From positions 1 to 5,022 of the forward strand of contig JADLEN010000193.1 in assembly GCA_020846105.1 (NCBI GenBank): a stretch of DNA of 5,022 nt, read 5' to 3'. A program made the translations under genes and the position numbers. This DNA comes from Chitinophagaceae bacterium (GTDB lineage: Bacteria > Bacteroidota > Bacteroidia > Chitinophagales > Chitinophagaceae). Below are positions 1 through 5,022 of this stretch, one piece after another. Each line of letters starts with the position of its first letter. Within the stretch, counting starts at the first letter, position 1. The notes under the pieces were generated by a model. It was not told the origin of the DNA, ran no database searches, and worked only from the letters and a program-made list of their open reading frames with translations.

Positions 1-2094
1 ATGAAAGCCAAACTAGCACTAGAACGTGCCAATGTGCTTATAAAAAATAATGACTATAAGTCTGCAAGTAAAGAACTTTCCAAAGTAGTGCCATCGAAGG
101 CTATTAGCAAATATACCCGTCAGCGTGCGGCCTTCCTTAACGGACAATTGCAATACGAAATAGGAATGTATGATAGTGCTGTAAATAGCTTCAAAAAAAG
201 CCTTGCTCTTCACCCACCTATCGAAATGGATTTTTATGCGCGCAAGTACACGGCCGAAGCTGTAGCCCTTAGTGGCACAGACCCTTCCACGTCGCTGAGC
301 TCATTAAAAAAATTATTAAAAGACGGTAAATATGCACCTTACCACGAGCAAGTATATTTTATTTTAGGAAAACTATCTGCCAACGATGGCAAGTACGATA
401 ACGCTATTGGCTATTACCAAAAAAGCTTGCGACAAGCCAAGACTACCCCCAAACAAAAAGCAATCTCGTTTGCTTCAATGGGCAATATTCAGTACAAAAT
501 GGGTCAGTTTAATAATGCTAAAAAATCTTACGATAGTGCATCTTATTTTGCCAAATTTGCAAAAAATAATGCAGAATTGGCACTAGCGCTACGCCGTGGA
601 AAATCGCTTAGCAAAATTGAAGAACCATACAATGCACTGTACCTCAATGACAGCCTCCTTAAGCTTTCAAAACTCAGCGAGAAAGAACAAAAAGCTGTTG
701 TAAAAAAATACCTCAGATTCCTTGAAAAACAAAAAGAAGATAGCATATCAAACATTGCCCAAAATGCAAGTGCAGGCTCACTAGCCAATGCGACTAACAA
801 CAATGGCGGCTCTAGTAATTGGTACTTTGGTAGCACTGTAGCCGTGCAGCAGGGTTTCAACGAGTTCAAAAGAAAATGGGGCAACAGAACATTAAACGAT
901 AATTGGCGCAGAGCATCAGCCTCGGCATTTGGTGCTAGTCAGGCGGCAAAAGATGCTGATAATAGTGATACTTCGAGCACAATTGACAACGAGCTCACAG
1001 AAGAAAGCCTGCTTGCGGCTATACCTAAAAGCGAAAAGCAATTATTAACACTCAACCAAAACATCAAACGCGCATATGTAGATTTATCATCAGCATATAT
1101 AAAGGATTTAGAAGAATTTTTAGAAGGGCAAAATGCCATAGATAGTTTAGTACGCAGATACCCCGATCACGAGTACAAAGACGAAGTACTTTACCTGCAA
1201 TATACCGCAGCACTGCGCCAAAGCAACCTTGAACTAGCTGAAACCATTAGACAAAAACTACTGACAGACTACCCAACATCTTCTTTTGCAGCCAAGCTAA
1301 TATCTACAACCGATGATGCGCTTACCACTAGCAACAATGCAATAGAAAATGTATCGACCTACTACGAAGCTCCCTATCAAATGCTGCAAGCTCAGGCATA
1401 CCAAGAGGTTATAAGTAAGGTGAATGTTGCCAAACGTACTTATGGCGATCAAAATTATAGTCGCAAATTCAGGGTCATCGAAGCGCAAGCCTATGCTGCC
1501 CTTGGAAATTATCAAAGGGCAGATAGCATAGTTGCAGATTATGTAAAAGAGTATCCCTCTGATTCGCTGCGCCCTTGGATAGATGCTATTCGCAAAAACA
1601 CAAGCTTGCAAAAAGCTGCCGATACACTTGCAAAAGATAGCTTGGGAAATAAAACAGCTGTTTCTGTGGCCGATACGAGTAGCACCTCTAAAACTACTGC
1701 TGCTACAGGCACAGATGCTATGCCACGCAACTATCTTTATGAGCCTAGCGAACCTCATTATTGTGTCTTTATTTTTGGCAAAGCCGATGCTAAGGTTTCA
1801 GGTTTCCGCTCTGGTATTAGCGACTTTGCCAAAATAAAATTTAGTGGCATCAGCCTGTCTAGCGAGGTAGATGTTTTGAACTTAGATGAGTCTATGGTTA
1901 TTACCAAAGGTTTTGGTAATGCAGGGCAATGCAAAATCTTTATGACTGCAGCCAAAAACGAGCATTTACTTTTTAGAGAAATGACCGCAAATAGCTTTCA
2001 GTATTTTATAATCTCTGAGCAAAACTACCTAAGACTTAAGGCGGAAAAAGCAAAAGAGAATTACTTAATATTCTACAAACGCCGATATAAATAA
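1..2094 (+). CDS. porW: PorW/SprE-family TPR protein of the type IX secretion system, 5'-truncated by window edge
   Basis: This is the C-terminal 697 residues of a TPR protein that I assign to PorW (SprE in gliding flavobacteria), a lipoprotein needed for type IX secretion and thought to sit at the outer-membrane side of the periplasmic machinery. Visible TPR-like helical pairs lie at about residues 1-30, 43-72, 116-147 and 154-185, with further BamD-like helical repeats at about 358-432 and 460-525. Between them is the family's aromatic-rich stretch at 273-304, running from NWYFGS through KRKWGN to DNWRR. A Ser/Thr/Ala-rich linker (about 535-575) leads to a compact C-terminal domain (578-697) that opens with YLYEPSEPHYCVF and contains FQYFIISEQNY, both typical of the family as I remember it. 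There is no signal peptide or lipobox and the first codon of the window happens to be ATG inside a TPR helix, so the true start lies upstream. The gene ends in TAA at 2092-2094. The family assignment rests on recalled motifs; a generic TPR protein is the alternative. Confidence 0.85.
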   Translation: MKAKLALERANVLIKNNDYKSASKELSKVVPSKAISKYTRQRAAFLNGQLQYEIGMYDSAVNSFKKSLALHPPIEMDFYARKYTAEAVALSGTDPSTSLSSLKKLLKDGKYAPYHEQVYFILGKLSANDGKYDNAIGYYQKSLRQAKTTPKQKAISFASMGNIQYKMGQFNNAKKSYDSASYFAKFAKNNAELALALRRGKSLSKIEEPYNALYLNDSLLKLSKLSEKEQKAVVKKYLRFLEKQKEDSISNIAQNASAGSLANATNNNGGSSNWYFGSTVAVQQGFNEFKRKWGNRTLNDNWRRASASAFGASQAAKDADNSDTSSTIDNELTEESLLAAIPKSEKQLLTLNQNIKRAYVDLSSAYIKDLEEFLEGQNAIDSLVRRYPDHEYKDEVLYLQYTAALRQSNLELAETIRQKLLTDYPTSSFAAKLISTTDDALTTSNNAIENVSTYYEAPYQMLQAQAYQEVISKVNVAKRTYGDQNYSRKFRVIEAQAYAALGNYQRADSIVADYVKEYPSDSLRPWIDAIRKNTSLQKAADTLAKDSLGNKTAVSVADTSSTSKTTAATGTDAMPRNYLYEPSEPHYCVFIFGKADAKVSGFRSGISDFAKIKFSGISLSSEVDVLNLDESMVITKGFGNAGQCKIFMTAAKNEHLLFREMTANSFQYFIISEQNYLRLKAEKAKENYLIFYKRRYK

Positions 2095-2099
2095 GGCTA

Positions 2100-2121
2100 T
2101 AATTCCTTTGTTATGGAATTA
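2100..2121 (+). terminator. Weak inverted repeat after porW, possible terminator
   Basis: A perfect 7-bp inverted repeat, TAATTCC (2100-2106) and GGAATTA (2115-2121), encloses an 8-nt loop just 5 bp after the porW stop codon. The stem is AT-rich and is followed only by AACTAACTTT rather than a clean T run, so it would be a weak intrinsic terminator at best. Its position directly after a stop codon and before a probable new transcription unit is the main argument for it. Confidence 0.3.
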
Positions 2122-2131
2122 ACTAACTTTA
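2107..2131 (+). promoter_or_regulatory. Possible weak Bacteroidota-type promoter before tonB-folC
   Basis: TAACTTTA at 2124-2131 resembles the Bacteroidota -7 element TAnnTTTG with only the last base differing, and a TTTG lies upstream at 2107-2110. The 13-bp spacing is shorter than the usual 17-20 or so, and the TTTG lies in the loop of the inverted repeat, so the -33 match is poor. A start near 2137 would leave a leader of about 25 nt before the ATG at 2162. Treat as a hint only. Confidence 0.2.
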
Positions 2132-2161
2132 TCGTCTGCAATAGACTTAACTAAATACACG

Positions 2162-2974
2162 ATGAACAATAAAAATATAAACACCAAAGCAGCCGCTATC
2201 AGTATCGGGGCGCACGTATTGTTGCTGCTCATTTGTCTTTTTATCGGCTATAGCTTGCCAGCATCTACGCCACCGTCCGAGGAGATGGGTATGGAGGTGA
2301 ATCTGGGCATGAGCGATGACGGTAGCGGTACCGACCAGCCAATGAACACCAATCACCCTGCATATCAGCCCATAGAGCAAGCCTCCAAAGCGGCACAAGA
2401 CCAAGCTACACATTCTGCTCAAGACCTTGCTACCGACGAGACCGATGCAGAAGCGCCAACTATCAACAATGAACCCAAACCAAAAAGAATAACACAACCC
2501 AAAGAAGACAATAAAGCAACCAATCAGCAGCAACAAAAGCCCAAAATACTATTCCCAGCTAGCAATGGCCATGGCGGCAATGCTGCACAAACAAACCAAG
2601 CAGGCACTAGCGAAGGCGATGGTACAGGACAAGGAGATAAAGGAGTAGCAGGTGGCACGCCAGGCGCTACCAACTACAGTGGCTTGCCCGGCAACGGCGG
2701 CACAGGTATTGGGCATTCTTTTACAGACCGTACCATTGTAGCAAAGCCACGACCCGATGCCGAATTTAAAGAAGGGGGCAAAGTTATTATTCGCGTAACC
2801 GTAAACCAAGCGGGCAATATTGTAGCAAAGAGGGTTAAAAGCTCATCAAGCAACGAACTATCACGGCTAGCAATAGACAAGCTAAAAGACGTACGATTCA
2901 ACAGCAGCAGCACTGCCCCAGTGGAGCAGTTTGGCGACATTACTTTTATATTCAAAACACGAGCTAATAAGTGA
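2162..2974 (+). CDS. TonB-like energy transducer, inner-membrane anchored
   Basis: This 270-residue protein has the layout of a TonB protein: a short cytoplasmic N-terminus, a single membrane helix at about residues 11-31 (AAISIGAHVLLLLICLFIGY region), a long polar periplasmic linker, and a C-terminal TonB-like domain at about 196-266. The C-terminal part contains GGKVIIRVTVNQAGNIV followed by a helix and closing strands through GDITFIFK, the beta-alpha-beta pattern of the family. TonB proteins pass proton-motive energy from ExbB/ExbD to outer-membrane transporters. The linker is unusual for classical TonB: instead of Pro-Lys repeats it is Gln/Asn/Ala-rich (about 60-125) and then Gly-rich (about 134-185), as is common in Bacteroidota homologues. 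The ATG at 2162 puts the membrane helix in the right place; no Shine-Dalgarno is seen. The gene overlaps folC by 4 bp. ExbB and ExbD, often next to this gene type, are not seen in the window. A TolA-like role cannot be excluded. Confidence 0.8.
   Translation: MNNKNINTKAAAISIGAHVLLLLICLFIGYSLPASTPPSEEMGMEVNLGMSDDGSGTDQPMNTNHPAYQPIEQASKAAQDQATHSAQDLATDETDAEAPTINNEPKPKRITQPKEDNKATNQQQQKPKILFPASNGHGGNAAQTNQAGTSEGDGTGQGDKGVAGGTPGATNYSGLPGNGGTGIGHSFTDRTIVAKPRPDAEFKEGGKVIIRVTVNQAGNIVAKRVKSSSSNELSRLAIDKLKDVRFNSSSTAPVEQFGDITFIFKTRANK
2390..2437 (+). repeat. Short degenerate tandem repeat in the TonB linker
   Basis: Residues 77-84 (AAQDQATH) and 85-92 (SAQDLATD) of the TonB-like protein form two adjacent copies of an 8-residue unit. 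At DNA level the two 24-nt halves agree at 16 of 24 positions by my count, so this is either an old duplication or convergent low-complexity sequence. It lies in the periplasmic linker, where length changes are expected to be tolerated. Confidence 0.4.
2971..2974 (+). promoter_or_regulatory. GTGA stop-start overlap coupling tonB-like gene to folC
   Basis: The TGA stop of the tonB-like gene (2972-2974) shares three bases with the GTG start of folC (2971-2973). With no ribosome-binding site visible in the preceding 20 bases, reinitiation by the terminating ribosome is the likely way folC is translated. The start is supported by the normal FolC N-terminus that it gives. Confidence 0.6.
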
Positions 2975-4287
2975 TTAACTCCTATTTACCTGCCTACAAA
3001 AGCACCATCGATTTTTTGTATGCGCAGCTTCCTGTATTTGCAAAGTATGGCAAAGACGCCATCAAGCCGGGCCTCGACAACATCACGGCACTCTGCAATT
3101 TGCTAGACAACCCACAAGAAAAACTAAAGGTTATTCATGTGGCTGGCACCAACGGCAAAGGCAGTACTAGCCACATGCTTGCAGCTGCCTTGCAACAAGC
3201 AGGCTACAAAACGGGCCTCTATACCTCTCCACATATTCTAGATTTCGGAGAGCGCATAAGGGTAAATGGCAAAACTATAGACCAACAATTTGTAGTAGAC
3301 TTTGTTGCCCAACACTACCCTAGTTTTCAGCAGTTTAAACCTTCATTTTTCGAGGTCACGGTAGCCATGGCTTTGCAGTATTTCTCTGCGGTATCTTGCG
3401 ATATTGTAGTGGTAGAATGTGGCCTTGGTGGAAAGCTAGATAGTACCAATATCGTCACACCTATTCTTTCTATTATTACCAATGTAAGCTACGACCATAT
3501 GGATGTGCTTGGCAATACATTAGCAGCAATAGCTAGCGAAAAAGCAGGTATTATCAAACAAGGTATTCCTGTGGTTATTGGCGAACAACACCCCGAGACC
3601 GAACAAGTATTCTTTCGGCAAGCCATACAGAAACAATGCAACACTTTCAATGCCGAAGCACAATGGGCAATGGTGAAAACACAAACCACAGACCAGTTTC
3701 AGCACCTTAAGGCTATCAACCTAGGCTCACAAACCATCTACGACATTACCACAGATCTTGTTGGCGACTATCAGTTGCGCAATATCAAAACACTGCTCAC
3801 AGCTACAGAAGTATTGTGTTCATTGGGCTACAACATTCCCATCCATACCGTTATAGCAGCACTTGCACATGTACAGCAGCTTACAGGCTTGCGTGGCCGC
3901 TGGGATATCATAGCTAAGCAGCCATTGGTCATTGCCGATGTAGCACACAACCCTGCGGGCATAGGCTTGGTCATAGACCAATGGAAACAATTGCCCGCAA
4001 AACAAAAACATATTGTACTTGGTTTTGTCCGAGACAAAGACGTAGCCACTGTGCTAGCACTTATGCCCACAGACCATCATTATTACTTTTGCAATGCAGC
4101 TACACCACGTGCACTGCCAGCTGCCGAGCTAGCTACTATGGCCACTAGCATTGGCCTCCAAGGCGCTAGCCATGCTACTGTTGCCCATGCCGTGGCTGCT
4201 GCAATGGCCGCTATGCAGCAAGACGATGCCCTACTTATTACTGGTAGTTTCTTTGTGGTAGCAGAGGCTATCCCATCTATTCCCTAA
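2971..4287 (+). CDS. folC: Bifunctional folylpolyglutamate synthase / dihydrofolate synthase
   Basis: FolC is a cytoplasmic ATP-dependent ligase of the Mur ligase family that joins glutamate to dihydropteroate and then extends the gamma-glutamate tail of folates. The 438-residue product is complete and of normal family length. Visible landmarks: the P-loop GTNGKGST at residues 59-66; the substrate-binding stretch TSPHILDFGERIRVNG at 85-100; Glu128 in FFE, a likely magnesium ligand; ECGLGGKLDSTN at 149-160; NVSYDH at 171-176; SEKAGIIK, whose Lys191 matches the lysine that is carbamylated in the family; LRGRW at 307-311; and DVAHNPAG at 323-330 in the C-terminal domain, then GFVRDKDV and the closing ITGSFFVVAEA. 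The start is GTG at 2971, within the GTGA overlap with the upstream stop; it gives the N-terminus expected from homologues, beginning a few residues before DFLYAQLP. No Shine-Dalgarno is visible, so translation may be coupled to the tonB-like gene. Two positions in the 149-160 motif differ from the usual EVGLGGRLD. Identity is secure; whether both activities are kept is inferred from the family. Confidence 0.96.
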   Translation: MINSYLPAYKSTIDFLYAQLPVFAKYGKDAIKPGLDNITALCNLLDNPQEKLKVIHVAGTNGKGSTSHMLAAALQQAGYKTGLYTSPHILDFGERIRVNGKTIDQQFVVDFVAQHYPSFQQFKPSFFEVTVAMALQYFSAVSCDIVVVECGLGGKLDSTNIVTPILSIITNVSYDHMDVLGNTLAAIASEKAGIIKQGIPVVIGEQHPETEQVFFRQAIQKQCNTFNAEAQWAMVKTQTTDQFQHLKAINLGSQTIYDITTDLVGDYQLRNIKTLLTATEVLCSLGYNIPIHTVIAALAHVQQLTGLRGRWDIIAKQPLVIADVAHNPAGIGLVIDQWKQLPAKQKHIVLGFVRDKDVATVLALMPTDHHYYFCNAATPRALPAAELATMATSIGLQGASHATVAHAVAAAMAAMQQDDALLITGSFFVVAEAIPSIP

Positions 4288-4294
4288 TATATTT

Positions 4295-5022
4295 ATGACT
4301 ACTAGCAAGGTACTCCTCATTACCCCACCTTTTACCCAGCTCAATACCCCTTACCCAGCCACAGCTTACATAAAGGGCTTTCTCAATACCCAAAATGTAG
4401 CCAGCCATCAGGCCGACATTGGCATCGAGGTTATCAACGCCATATTTTGCCACAGCGGGCTTGCTAGCTTATTCGCACATATTGCGCAGCAAGGCCAGGT
4501 GTACAGTGGCAACACAGCACGCATCATAGCGCTTGCCCCTCTTTACCTCAAGACCATAAACACCGTGATGGACTTTCTCCACCACAAAAACCCAATGCTT
4601 GCACAGCTTATTTGCACCGGCAACTTCTTGCCCGAAGCCGCTCGTTTCCAGCAAGTGGCCGACCTCGATTGGGCTTTTGGCGCTATGGGCATCCAAGACA
4701 AAGCCAGACACCTTGCCACGCTCTACATCGAAGACCTCTCCGACCTTATCATAGCCACTACCGACCCTTATTTTGGCTTTAGCCGCTATGCCGAGCGGCT
4801 GAGCAGCGCTGCACACACCTTCGATGAGCTGCACGCCGCACTTTGCCAGCCCAATAGTTATATCGACAACATTACCCTGCAAATTTTAGCAAATAAAATA
4901 CACACGCAGCAGCCTACTTTGGTAGCCATATCGGCACCTTTCCCCGGCAACATGTACAGTGCCCTACGTTGCGGCTTGTATATCAAACAACATTACCCAC
5001 ATATCAAAGTGTGCCTCGGTGG
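4295..5022 (+). CDS. B12-binding-domain radical SAM protein, N-terminal part, truncated by window edge
   Basis: An open frame starts with ATG at 4295, 7 bp after the folC stop, and stays open for 242 codons to the window edge. The product begins MTTSKVLLITPPFTQ and continues with NTPYPATAYIKGFL (residues 17-30), the pattern at the start of cobalamin-binding-domain radical SAM enzymes, in which a first beta strand and Pro-Pro turn are followed by a helix packing the fold. A second recognisable block at about 207-242 (PTLVAISAPFPGNM, then SALRCGLYIKQHYPHIKVCLG) matches the strand-helix-strand ending in a Gly-Gly turn of the same domain. The DxHxxG motif of base-off cobalamin binding is not visible, which is usual for this enzyme class. 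The radical SAM CxxxCxxC cluster motif would lie beyond the window and cannot be checked. Residues about 60-200 do not resemble anything I recognise. Such enzymes do methylations, rearrangements or RiPP maturation; the substrate here is unknown. The gene is more GC-rich than porW. It probably shares a transcript with folC. Confidence 0.72.
   Translation, partial: MTTSKVLLITPPFTQLNTPYPATAYIKGFLNTQNVASHQADIGIEVINAIFCHSGLASLFAHIAQQGQVYSGNTARIIALAPLYLKTINTVMDFLHHKNPMLAQLICTGNFLPEAARFQQVADLDWAFGAMGIQDKARHLATLYIEDLSDLIIATTDPYFGFSRYAERLSSAAHTFDELHAALCQPNSYIDNITLQILANKIHTQQPTLVAISAPFPGNMYSALRCGLYIKQHYPHIKVCLG

Noticed and set aside
1..3. ATG at the first base as the true start of porW
   Set aside because: The protein would begin inside a TPR helix with no signal peptide or lipobox, whereas the family is exported; the gene almost certainly continues upstream.
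543..884. 113-codon - strand open frame inside porW
   Set aside because: Fully antisense to the TPR region and the conserved aromatic block; Ser/Phe/Leu-rich shadow translation without family features.
1297..1758. 153-codon open frame on the - strand inside porW
   Set aside because: It lies wholly antisense to a well-supported gene, its translation resembles no known family, and its Cys/Ile-rich composition is that of a shadow frame.
2147..2536. 129-codon hydrophobic open frame on the - strand over the start of the TonB-like gene
   Set aside because: The apparent membrane helices come from antisense reading of the Gln/Asn/Lys-rich linker; the sense frame has a clear TonB layout and operon context.
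4288..4294. Promoter or ribosome-binding site between folC and the radical SAM gene
   Set aside because: Only 7 bp (TATATTT) separate the genes and no Shine-Dalgarno is seen; readthrough from folC is the simpler view.
4469..4882. 137-codon open frame on the - strand in the right part of the window
   Set aside because: The + strand frame from 4295 is longer, starts 7 bp after folC, and has recognisable radical SAM/B12-domain blocks at both ends; the - strand translation has none.

Overview
The window reads as a chromosomal segment from a member of the Bacteroidota. The evidence is a PorW/SprE-type lipoprotein of the type IX secretion system (a machine confined to this phylum and close relatives), a TonB-like protein of the Bacteroidota type lying directly before folC, and the absence of recognisable Shine-Dalgarno sequences before any of the three visible starts. 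The genus cannot be read from the sequence; a Chitinophagia- or Sphingobacteriia-like lineage is only a guess. All four genes are on the + strand and coding density is high.

Layout: (1) 1-2094, the C-terminal part of a TPR protein of the PorW/SprE family, entering from the left edge. (2) 2095-2161, the only gap of note (67 bp), holding a small AT-rich inverted repeat and a weak Bacteroidota-like -7 element. (3) 2162-2974, a TonB-like energy transducer with one N-terminal membrane helix, a long low-complexity periplasmic linker and a C-terminal TonB fold. (4) 2971-4287, a complete bifunctional FolC, overlapping the tonB-like gene by 4 bp (GTGA). (5) 4295-5022, a reading frame running off the right edge, recognisable as the N-terminal part of a B12-binding-domain radical SAM protein, starting 7 bp after the folC stop.

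The last three genes look like one transcription unit. They do not form an obvious pathway: TonB drives outer-membrane uptake, FolC makes folylpolyglutamates, and the radical SAM protein is of unknown substrate. PorW serves protein secretion and gliding. There are no RNA genes, mobile elements or CRISPR arrays that I can see. No clearly novel multi-gene system is visible. The items most worth a second look are the radical SAM protein with its long uncharacterised N-terminal region, the TonB-like gene lacking ExbB/ExbD immediately upstream, a shift in base composition from porW to the radical SAM gene, and a strong local excess of CTAGC/GCTAGC words.
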